In this document: piece after piece, positions 57,506 through 64,000 of the stretch
How the letters are laid out: every line of letters starts with the position of its first letter
How positions within the stretch are numbered: position 1 is the stretch's first letter
Origin: VRUE01 sp963737575
GTDB taxonomy: Bacteria > Actinomycetota > Thermoleophilia > Solirubrobacterales > 70-9
Length of the DNA stretch: 64,000 nucleotides
Assembly: GCA_963737575.1 (NCBI GenBank)
Contig: CAVTTJ010000009.1
Span: forward strand, 248,001-312,000
Direction of reading: 5' to 3'
Position numbers and translations under genes: made by a program
Notes under the pieces: model-generated
The model's database searches: none
What the model saw: only the letters and a program-made list of their open reading frames with translations
What the model was told of the DNA's origin: nothing

Positions 57506-58788
57506 GCGAGCTGGCGGTGAGGGCCGGGATCGTCGTCACCGGGACCGAGGTGCTGACGGGGACGATCGCCGACTCGAATGGGCCCTGGCTATCGGAACGG
57601 CTCGCCGGGCTCGGGGTCGACGTCGCCCACATCCTGATCGTCGGCGACCGCCCGGACGACCTCGAGGCTGCCCTCCGGTTCATGGCAGGCGAGGGGATGG
57701 ACCTGATCGTCACCTCGGGCGGGCTCGGGCCGACGGCCGACGACCTGACGGCCGAGGTCGTCGCCCGCTTCGCCGGCCGCGAGCTGCTCCTCGACGAAGA
57801 GGTCGAGGAGAAGATCGCCGAGATCCTGCGCGGATTTGCGCGACGCTTCAACTTCGACGAAGAGGCGGTTCGCGAGGCGAACCGCAAGCAGGCGCTCGTC
57901 CCCGAGGGCGCAACCCCGCTCGACCCGATCGGCACCGCCCCGGGGCTCGTCGTCCCGGCCGGCGGCACGGTCGTGATCGTCCTCCCGGGGCCGCCCCGGG
58001 AGCTGCAGCCGATGTGGCCGGCGGCGCTCGCCACCGAGCCGGTGAGCGAGGTCCTCGCGAGGGCGACACCGCTGCGCGGCTACACGCTGAGGATGTTCGG
58101 CATCCCCGAGTCCGAAATCGCGAAGAGCCTGCGCGAGATCGAGGGCGACGGAGTCGCCCTCGACGAGGTCGAGATCACGACCTGCCTGCGGCGCGGGGAG
58201 ATCGAGGTCGAGGTGCGCTACCGCGACGAGGCCGCGGCCACCGCCGACGCGGTGCGCGAGGGCCTGCGCGCCCGCCACGAGCGCCATCTGTTCAGCCTCG
58301 ACGGCGAGACGATCGACTCGCAGGTGGCGAGGCTCCTCGCCGGCCGCAGGCTCGGCCTGGCCGAGTCGTGCAGCGGTGGCCTGATGGCCGCCCGGATCAC
58401 GGACGTCCCCGGCGCTTCCGAATACTTCGCCGGCGGCGTCGTCTCCTACTCGGACGAGGCGAAGGCGGAGCTGCTCGGCGTCGACCCGGCCCTGATCGCG
58501 GCCCACGGGGCCGTCTCGCCGGAGGTCGCCGAGGCGATGGCGCGCGGGGCGCTCGAGCGGTTCGGCGCCGACATCGCGGTGGCGATCACCGGCATCGCCG
58601 GGCCCGACGGCGGGACCGAGGAGAAGCCGGTCGGCTATGTCTGCTTCCACGCCCTCCTCGCCGAGGGGCCCGCGATCGCCCGCGACCCGGTCATCCCCGG
58701 CGGCCGCGAGGACATCCGCGAACGCTCGGCGCTGGTCGGGCTGCACCTGCTGCGGATGCTCCTGACCGGCGGCGAGCCGCCGCTCTGA
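57496..58788 (+). CDS. cinA: CinA-like nicotinamide-nucleotide amidase / competence-damage protein
   Basis: A 430-residue two-domain protein. The N-terminal MoeA/MogA-like half has IVVTGTEVLTGTIADSNGPW, TSGGLGPTADDLTAEVVA and LPGPPRELQPMW (ADP-ribose pyrophosphatase half in relatives). The C-terminal amidase has LAESCSGGLMAARITDVPGA, GGVVSYSDEAK and GIAGPDGGTEEKPVG. It likely recycles NMN. It is the usual neighbour of recA and thpR. Confidence 0.93.
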   Translation: MQLSELAVRAGIVVTGTEVLTGTIADSNGPWLSERLAGLGVDVAHILIVGDRPDDLEAALRFMAGEGMDLIVTSGGLGPTADDLTAEVVARFAGRELLLDEEVEEKIAEILRGFARRFNFDEEAVREANRKQALVPEGATPLDPIGTAPGLVVPAGGTVVIVLPGPPRELQPMWPAALATEPVSEVLARATPLRGYTLRMFGIPESEIAKSLREIEGDGVALDEVEITTCLRRGEIEVEVRYRDEAAATADAVREGLRARHERHLFSLDGETIDSQVARLLAGRRLGLAESCSGGLMAARITDVPGASEYFAGGVVSYSDEAKAELLGVDPALIAAHGAVSPEVAEAMARGALERFGADIAVAITGIAGPDGGTEEKPVGYVCFHALLAEGPAIARDPVIPGGREDIRERSALVGLHLLRMLLTGGEPPL

Positions 58789-58850
58789 GGCGGAGCGAGC
58801 AAACATCGCAATCTGACTCTCTGCGCAGCGAGCGAAGCCGAAGCATTCAC
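58789..58850 (+). repeat. Dispersed minicistron-like repeat, copy C (decayed)
   Basis: The stretch GCGGAGCGAGCAAACATCGC continues AATCTGACTCTCTGCGCAGC and GAGCGAAGC. It matches the minicistron DNA at 16745-16795 closely and that at 49105-49155 less so. In the coding frame it reads EAERANIAI and then a TGA where copy A has TGT. It lies in the 126-bp gap between cinA and thpR. The remaining gap holds a nearly palindromic CTGACGGCATAGCGTCAG close to the thpR start. Confidence 0.7.
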
Positions 58851-58914
58851 TCTGAGTCTGATTCCTTGCATTTGCGCGTTGTCTCGCGCCTGCTGACGGC
58901 ATAGCGTCAGCGGG

Positions 58915-59517
58915 GTGGCCAAGGAACGCCTGAAGAGCCCACGGGCGCGTTTGTTCGTCGCCCTCGACCTCCCGGGCCCCGTGCGCGGCGCGCTCGCCGC
59001 CTGGGGGAGGGAGGAGCTCTCGGACCCCTCGCTGCGGCCGGTGGCCGAGGGGAGCCTGCACATCACGCTGGCCTTCCTCGGCTTCCTCCCCGAGAAGCGG
59101 ATCCCGCTCCTCGGGGAGATCGTCGGCGCCGCCGCCGGGCGGGCGCCCCGGATCGAGCTCGGCGACCCTGTCCCGCGGCCGCCCCGGGGGAGGCCGCGGC
59201 TGTTCGCGCTGCCGGGGAACTCGCCCGGTGCGGTGGCTCTTCAGGCGGGCCTGGAGGAGAGGCTGGTCGAGGCCGGGCTCTACGAGCCCGAGAAGCGCCC
59301 GTTCTGGCCACATGTGACCGTCGCCCGGGTGCGTCGCGAGGAGCGGGGCTCGAAGCGCCCGGCACTCGTGAAAAGAGCCCCGGGAGCGCTGCCGGAGGAT
59401 TTGCTGCAGCCCTTCGATGGCGTCCGAATCACGCTCTACCGTTCGCAACTCCAGCCACAGGGTGCGCAGTACACCCCACTGGCGCAAGTCGAGCTGCCCG
59501 CGAATGGGCGGCAGTGA
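58915..59517 (+). CDS. thpR: RNA 2',3'-cyclic phosphodiesterase
   Basis: A 200-residue 2H phosphoesterase. The two catalytic HxTx motifs are HITLAFLGFLPE (about residue 49) and HVTVARVRREE (about 137). Between them lies RPRLFALPGNS. It opens RNA 2',3'-cyclic phosphates. GTG 58915 is directly before AKERLKSPRARLFVALDLP. It is followed closely by recA. Confidence 0.9.
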   Translation: MAKERLKSPRARLFVALDLPGPVRGALAAWGREELSDPSLRPVAEGSLHITLAFLGFLPEKRIPLLGEIVGAAAGRAPRIELGDPVPRPPRGRPRLFALPGNSPGAVALQAGLEERLVEAGLYEPEKRPFWPHVTVARVRREERGSKRPALVKRAPGALPEDLLQPFDGVRITLYRSQLQPQGAQYTPLAQVELPANGRQ

Positions 59518-59527
59518 GGTGAAAGAG

Positions 59528-60628
59528 ATGGCAGACAAGAAAGCGACTTTGAAGGACGCCTCGGCGAAGGATGCCAAGGCGAAAGACGCGGCGCTGGCAG
59601 CGGCCGTGACGCAGATCGAGCGCGACTTCGGGCAGGGCGCGCTGATGCGCCTCGGCGCCGACAGCACGGTCAAGGTGGAGGCGATCCCGACCGGGGCGCT
59701 CGCACTCGACCTGGCGCTGGGCATCGGCGGCGTGCCGCGCGGCCGGATCGTCGAGATCTTCGGCCCGGAGTCCTCGGGCAAGACTACGCTGATCTACCAC
59801 ATCATCGCCGAGGCCCAGGAGCGCGGAGGGATCTGCGCCTTCATCGACACCGAGCATGCGATCGACCCGTCCTACGCGCGATCGATCGGAGTCGACACCG
59901 ACGAGCTGCTGGTCTCCCAGCCCGACTACGGCGAGCAGGCTCTGCAGATAGCCGACCGGCTGATCGCCTCGGCGGCGATCGACGTCGTCGCGATCGACTC
60001 GGTCGCGGCGCTGACCCCGAAAGCCGAGCTCGACGGCCAGATCGGCGACACCACCGTCGGCCTCCAGGCCCGCCTGATGTCGCAGGCGATGCGCAAACTG
60101 GCCGGCAACCTCAACCGCACCAACACCGTCTGCCTCTTCACCAACCAGATCCGCGAAAAGGTCGGCGTCCAGTTCGGCTCGCCGGAGACTCAGCCGGGGG
60201 GCCGGGCGCTGAAGTTCTACTCCTCCCAGAGGCTCGACATCCGCCGGATCGAGACCCTCAAGGAGGGGACCGAGGCGGTCGGGAACCGGGTCAGGGTCAA
60301 GGTCGTCAAGAACAAGGTCGCCTCGCCCTTCCGCCAGGCCGAGTTCGACATCGAGTACGGCCAGGGCATCTCGCGCGAGGGTGGCCTGCTCGATTTCGGG
60401 ATCGAGAACGACCTGGTCCAGAAGTCGGGCGCCTTCTTCTCCTACGGGAAAACGCGGCTGGGCCAGGGGCGCAACAACGCCAAACAGTTCCTCGCCGACA
60501 ACCCCGAGATCGCGACTGAGATCGAGGCCAAGATCCGGACGGCGCTCGGGCTCGGCGCCGACAATGCGGCTCCCCCCAAGGCCCCCGCCGAGCCGGTTGC
60601 TGCGGCCGAGGAGGCCAAAGCGGCCTGA
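59528..60628 (+). CDS. recA: Recombinase A
   Basis: A 366-residue strand-exchange ATPase and SOS co-protease. Walker A is FGPESSGKTTLIYH. FIDTEHAIDPSYARSIGVD, LLVSQPDYGEQALQIAD, VVAIDSVAALTPKAELDG, the L2 loop FTNQIREKVGVQFGSPETQPGG and ALKFYSSQRLDIRRI are intact. ATG 59528 follows GAGGTGAAAGAG; the in-frame GTG at 59519 is less likely. A basic Lys/Ala-rich N-terminal extension and an Ala/Glu-rich tail flank the core. No LexA box is obvious. Confidence 0.97.
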   Translation: MADKKATLKDASAKDAKAKDAALAAAVTQIERDFGQGALMRLGADSTVKVEAIPTGALALDLALGIGGVPRGRIVEIFGPESSGKTTLIYHIIAEAQERGGICAFIDTEHAIDPSYARSIGVDTDELLVSQPDYGEQALQIADRLIASAAIDVVAIDSVAALTPKAELDGQIGDTTVGLQARLMSQAMRKLAGNLNRTNTVCLFTNQIREKVGVQFGSPETQPGGRALKFYSSQRLDIRRIETLKEGTEAVGNRVRVKVVKNKVASPFRQAEFDIEYGQGISREGGLLDFGIENDLVQKSGAFFSYGKTRLGQGRNNAKQFLADNPEIATEIEAKIRTALGLGADNAAPPKAPAEPVAAAEEAKAA

Positions 60629-60654
60629 GTTCGGGGCGGGTAGGATTCCGCGCC

Positions 60655-60918
60655 GTGGATAACGCAACCCTCTTCTACGTCTGCGGCAGCGTCCTTGCCG
60701 GATCGGCGGTGACCGTCAGCTTCATCGGGCTCAAAGTCGAGAAATTCCCCGGGCGGGCGGCGCCGATCGTCGCGCTCTGGTTCATCGCTCTGATCGGGTG
60801 CACCACGACGTTCGGCGTACTCCACTCCCAGGACGAGGAGAAGAATCGGTCGGCCGAGCTCCAGAAGGGCTCAGAAGAAGCGGAAAATGAGGAGGGGCAG
60901 GCCCTCGAGGCCCAGTAG
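60655..60918 (+). CDS. Small two-span membrane protein
   Basis: An 87-residue protein from GTG 60655 with two membrane helices (YVCGSVLAGSAVTVSFIGL and IVALWFIALIGCTTTFGVL) joined by a short basic loop, and a Glu/Lys-rich C-terminal tail (EEKNRSAELQKGSEEAENEE). No recognised family. It is squeezed between recA and miaB on the same strand. Confidence 0.65.
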   Translation: MDNATLFYVCGSVLAGSAVTVSFIGLKVEKFPGRAAPIVALWFIALIGCTTTFGVLHSQDEEKNRSAELQKGSEEAENEEGQALEAQ

Positions 60919-60931
60919 CTACGCTGGGCGC

Positions 60932-62290
60932 ATGAGCGCTGAGCGCGCCAAGCCCAGCTACCACGTCACCACGTTCGGCTGTCAGATGAACGTGCACGAC
61001 TCCGAGCGGATGCAGGGGATGCTCGACTCGCTCGGCTACCGCGAGGCGCCGGCGCGCGAGGACGCCGACGTGATCCTCTTCAACACCTGCTCGATCCGCG
61101 AGTCAGCCGACAACCGCTTCATCGCCCACCTCGGCGAGGCGAAGCGCCTGAAGTCCGAATTCCCGGATCGGGTGGTCGGGGTCGGCGGCTGCTGGGCGCA
61201 GTCGGTCAAGGACGAGGTCTTCAGGCGCTTCCCGTTCGTCGACGTCGCCTTCGGCCCCGGCCAGATCCACAAGCTCGCCGAGTTCCTGACCTCCGACTCG
61301 ATCGGCGCCCAGGGCTACTTCGAGTTCGAGGACTTCTCCGGCCACCTTCCGGCCCATCGCGAGCGCGAGTTCCAGGGCTGGCTGCAGATCTCGCAGGGCT
61401 GCAACTGCCGCTGCTCCTACTGCATCGTCCCCTCGACCCGGGGCCGAGAGGTCAGCCGCGACCCCGACGAGCTCGTTGCCGAGGTCGAGGCGCTCGCCGC
61501 CGAGGGCGTGCTCGAGGTGACGCTGCTCGGCCAGAACGTCAACAGCTACGGGCGCGACCTGCCGCCGGGGTCGCGAGTCGGGTTCTCCGAGCTCCTCGGG
61601 CGGATCGACGCCATCGATGGGATCGAGCGAGTCCGCTACACGAGCCCCCATCCGAAGGACATGCGCGAGGACGTGATCAGGGCGCACGCCGATCTTCCCT
61701 CGCTCTGCGAGCACATTCACCTGCCGCTGCAGTCGGGTTCGAGCGCGGTGCTGAAACGGATGCGGCGCACATACGACCGGCGTCGCTACCTGGACCGCGT
61801 CGCCCTGATCCGCGAGCACGTGCCCGACTGCGCGATCACGACCGACATCATCGTCGGCTTCCCGGGCGAGACAGAGGCCGACTTCGAGCAGACGCTGGAG
61901 GTGGTGGACGAGGTCGGCTACGACGGCGCCTTCACCTTCGTCTTCTCGCCGCGCCGCGAGACGGAGGCGGCGACGATGGGCGAGCAGGTCCCGCATCCGG
62001 TCAAGCGCGAGCGAATGGGGAGGTTGGTGGAGCTCGTCCAGAGGCGCGCCAACGAGAGGACCCAGCGCTTCGTCGGGCGCGAGATGGAGGTGCTCGTCGA
62101 GGGCCCGAGCCGAACCGACCCGGCGCGGCTGCGGGGGCGGACCCGCCACAACAAGACGGTCAACTTCGACGGGATCGCCAGCCCGGGCGACCTCATCCCG
62201 GTCGAGATCGAATCCGCCACCTCGACCACGCTGAGCGGGGTGGCCGCAAAGCCAGTTCTGGCTCAGCCTTCGGCACAAGCCGATCATTAG
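60932..62290 (+). CDS. miaB: tRNA-2-methylthio-N6-dimethylallyladenosine synthase
   Basis: A 452-residue radical-SAM methylthiotransferase acting on i6A37 of tRNA. The UPF0004 domain has TFGCQMNVHDSERM, FNTCSIRESAD and GVGGCWAQ (three cluster Cys). The radical-SAM motif is QGCNCRCSYCIVP. LGQNVNSYG and HLPLQSGSSAVLKRM are typical, and a TRAM domain ends it. ATG 60932 has TACGCT six bases before it, so it is probably leaderless. Its substrate is made by the next gene, miaA. Confidence 0.95.
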   Translation: MSAERAKPSYHVTTFGCQMNVHDSERMQGMLDSLGYREAPAREDADVILFNTCSIRESADNRFIAHLGEAKRLKSEFPDRVVGVGGCWAQSVKDEVFRRFPFVDVAFGPGQIHKLAEFLTSDSIGAQGYFEFEDFSGHLPAHREREFQGWLQISQGCNCRCSYCIVPSTRGREVSRDPDELVAEVEALAAEGVLEVTLLGQNVNSYGRDLPPGSRVGFSELLGRIDAIDGIERVRYTSPHPKDMREDVIRAHADLPSLCEHIHLPLQSGSSAVLKRMRRTYDRRRYLDRVALIREHVPDCAITTDIIVGFPGETEADFEQTLEVVDEVGYDGAFTFVFSPRRETEAATMGEQVPHPVKRERMGRLVELVQRRANERTQRFVGREMEVLVEGPSRTDPARLRGRTRHNKTVNFDGIASPGDLIPVEIESATSTTLSGVAAKPVLAQPSAQADH

Positions 62291-62293
62291 CGC

Positions 62294-63067
62294 GTGGAGG
62301 TCATCGCGATATTCGGGCCGACGGGGGTGGGGAAGACGGGGGTGGCGATTGCCGTCGCGGAGCTTTTGCGGGGGCGGGGGGAGGACCCGGTCGCGATCTC
62401 CTGCGACGCGTTGCAGGTCTATGAGGGGCTGGAGGTGCTGACCGGGGCGGCGAGCGCCGAGCAGCGGGCGCGGCTCGAGCACCGGCTGATCGGTTTCGTC
62501 CCGATCAACGAGCCGTTCTCGGTCGGCGACTACATGCGGCTCGCCCATCGCGAGATCGACAGCGCGCTCGAGGCCGGCAGGCGGCCGATCGTCGTCGGCG
62601 GGACCGGCCTCTACCTGCGCGCCGCGATCGCCGAGCTCTCGCTGGTACGGGTGCCGCCCGAAACCGAGGACTCCGAGCTGTGGTCGGCCGACACCCGCCA
62701 CCCGACCCGCATCTTCGGCCTCGACATGGACCGCGAGGCCCTCTACGAGAGGATCGACGCCCGCACCGAGGCGATCGTCGCCGGCGGGGCCGAGGAGGAG
62801 GTGCTGCGGGCCGAGGCCGCGGGCCCCTCGCGCACCGCACGAAAGGCACTCGGCTTCGACGAGCTGACCGGCGGCGATGTCGAGCGGATGAAGAAGCGGT
62901 CGCGCAACTACGCGCGGCGCCAGATCACCTGGATGCGGAAGATCCCGAACCTGACCTGGATCGACCGCGGCTGCCGGGAGGATGCCGACCTGGCCGAGGA
63001 GATCGCGCGCTCGCTAAGGGAAGAGGACCGCCCGGGTCTTGCGAGCGCCCGGAATCGCGACCAGTAG
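62294..63067 (+). CDS. miaA: tRNA dimethylallyltransferase, internally shortened
   Basis: A 257-residue enzyme adding dimethylallyl to A37. P-loop FGPTGVGKTGVA, CDALQVYEGLEVLTGA, IVVGGTGLYLRAAI, RHPTRIFGLDMDREALYERI and SRNYARRQITWMRK are conserved. Relatives are about 290-310 residues. Here LSLVRVPPETEDSE runs straight into LWSADTRHPT, so about 55 residues are absent, including the expected HPND-type block and RALE helix. GTG 62294 is three bases after miaB. The end overlaps the convergent gene by 54 bp. Confidence 0.88.
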   Translation: MEVIAIFGPTGVGKTGVAIAVAELLRGRGEDPVAISCDALQVYEGLEVLTGAASAEQRARLEHRLIGFVPINEPFSVGDYMRLAHREIDSALEAGRRPIVVGGTGLYLRAAIAELSLVRVPPETEDSELWSADTRHPTRIFGLDMDREALYERIDARTEAIVAGGAEEEVLRAEAAGPSRTARKALGFDELTGGDVERMKKRSRNYARRQITWMRKIPNLTWIDRGCREDADLAEEIARSLREEDRPGLASARNRDQ

Positions 63068-64000
63068 CTGTGCCCGCAGTTTCCCGCGCTGCGCCAGTAG
63101 GGGCCGCCCGCGAGAGTCGAGGGGGACGGTGAACCTGTGTGAGCTGCCGCCTCGCAGTCTGAAGGTCTTCGTCGCCACTCCGATCCTGCCCAGCCCGCGG
63201 GCCTTCGTGCGGACGTTGGTCCGGAGGCGGATCTGGCCGGGACAGATGAGGTCGGCCGACCATCCGCATCGAACGCTCACCCTCAGCGCTCGCCCGGAGA
63301 CCGAGACGCCGGAAATCGTCAGCGGCGGCAGCGTCCGCACCGTCGGCGTAGCCGCACCGGCGGTCATCGCGTCGACGAAATTGCTGTCGATGTTGATCCG
63401 CACGCCGCCCCAGACCTCGTCATGGCCGCCGCGATACTGGTGGATCCGCTGATGGTTCGGCCAGGCCTCGGCGGGGAGGTTCGGGTCTTCGGTGTCGGCG
63501 CGTCCGTTCCAGTCCGCACTCCAGATGTCGTCCGGGCTGGTGAAGCTCGTCCCCCAGCGGCGGCCGAGGTCGACGATGCCCGACGCGCTCGAGCTGTAGA
63601 CGCCGGATGCGTAGCCCAGCTCGTGCAGGCGCTGGGTCCAGGCGGCCAGAAACGTCATCGTCGACGCCGTGGCGGTGGCGGTCCTCGTGTAGCTCTCCAT
63701 GTCGTGGTATATCGGGCTTCCGGGCCCGATCCCGATCGCCGCAGCGTCGGCGACGGCGTCCTCGGCCTCGGCTTCTCCCTCGGCGGCGGCGAAGCTCGAG
63801 TCGAGATCCGCGCACGACGTGCAGCTCGAGGTCGGTGCCTGCAGGCCGACGTAGAGGGGAATCAGATGCCACCCGATGGCCACCTGTTCGCCGACCCAGC
63901 CCGCGGTCAGGTTCGGCTGTGTGCAACCGCGATTGCGACCGCCGATGTAGACACCGATGGCTTCGAAGGGCGACGATTCCCGCCAGGCCCGCATCGACCG
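63014..64000 (-). CDS. DUF1906 glycoside-hydrolase-like protein, partial
   Basis: At least 326 residues on the minus strand; the N-terminus is beyond the right edge. The Rv2525c-like domain (DUF1906) has IGVYIGGRNRGCTQPNLTAG, WHLIPLYVGLQ, IYHDMESYTR with acidic residues of the TIM barrel, GYASGVYSSSASGI and IHQYRGGHDE. A C-terminal beta domain of about 110 residues follows (LTISGVSVSGRALRVSVRC). Relatives are exported and thought to act on cell-wall polymers; activity is unproven. It overlaps miaA by 54 bp tail to tail. Confidence 0.8.
   Translation of the reverse strand, partial: RSMRAWRESSPFEAIGVYIGGRNRGCTQPNLTAGWVGEQVAIGWHLIPLYVGLQAPTSSCTSCADLDSSFAAAEGEAEAEDAVADAAAIGIGPGSPIYHDMESYTRTATATASTMTFLAAWTQRLHELGYASGVYSSSASGIVDLGRRWGTSFTSPDDIWSADWNGRADTEDPNLPAEAWPNHQRIHQYRGGHDEVWGGVRINIDSNFVDAMTAGAATPTVRTLPPLTISGVSVSGRALRVSVRCGWSADLICPGQIRLRTNVRTKARGLGRIGVATKTFRLRGGSSHRFTVPLDSRGRPLLAQRGKLRAQLLVAIPGARKTRAVLFP

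Noticed and set aside
60932..60955. miaB N-terminus MSAERAK as a further minicistron copy
   Set aside because: The first six codons match the peptide, but DNA similarity ends there and the frame continues directly into MiaB.

Overview
The window is high-GC bacterial DNA whose gene set points to an actinobacterium, most likely class Thermoleophilia (Solirubrobacterales-like). Signs are an actinobacterial integration host factor next to gmk and rpoZ, a NusA carrying a small Cys/His motif and a long acidic tail, a DUF1906 hydrolase-like protein, GTG/TTG starts with ATGA/GTGA overlaps, several probably leaderless genes, and a local family of secreted proteins with KNSVGSKQLK-type decapeptide repeats. 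The taxonomic call is inference from family resemblance.

Layout. 1-5.5 kb: the 3' part of a very repetitive Ig-like repeat protein whose reading frame is broken many times. 5.5-8.8 kb: a LuxR-type regulator, a DegT/StrS sugar aminotransferase and a hexapeptide acyltransferase, facing a lipid kinase. 8.8-11 kb: decayed accessory DNA (tyrosine integrase remnant, broken and intact decapeptide-repeat genes). 11-15.2 kb, minus strand: HIT hydrolase, phosphohexomutase and metallo-beta-lactamase fold protein in one operon, plus CorA. 15.3-18.8 kb: a SAM-I riboswitch with a readable terminator/antiterminator ahead of a threonine-synthase-like gene, a 22-codon minicistron, a CysO-like sulfur carrier, and RfbF/RfbG-like CDP-sugar genes. 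18.8-21.6 kb: three more decapeptide-repeat genes (one broken) and a lipoprotein. 21.6-25.2 kb: SRAP protein, tRNA-Arg(CCG), RNase Z, haloalkane-dehalogenase-like hydrolase.

25.2-34.2 kb is a full pyrimidine operon, pyrR-pyrB-pyrC-carA-carB-pyrK-pyrD, behind a PyrR-binding RNA hairpin. 34.2-44.7 kb is housekeeping: mihF, gmk, rpoZ, coaBC, rimP-nusA-infB-rbfA-nrnA-truB-ribF-rpsO and a peroxiredoxin. 44.8-51.7 kb: pnp, M16 protease, dapB, dapA and RNase J. 51.7-54.5 kb: an HNH remnant and a two-component system on the minus strand. 54.6-63.1 kb: ftsK, a RodZ-like gene, cinA, thpR, recA, miaB and miaA. A DUF1906 protein runs off the right edge.

Two cautions. First, several essential genes (carB, pyrK, coaBC, rimP, infB) carry single-base frameshifts, and the left-hand repeats are scrambled. 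This looks more like indel error in the assembly than biology, and such genes are given as one corrected locus. Second, the most interesting functional signal is the SAM-riboswitch operon pairing a threonine-synthase fold with a sulfur-carrier protein. It suggests methionine (homocysteine) synthesis from O-phosphohomoserine with protein-bound sulfide. The same operon contains a minicistron that recurs, intact, in front of dapA.
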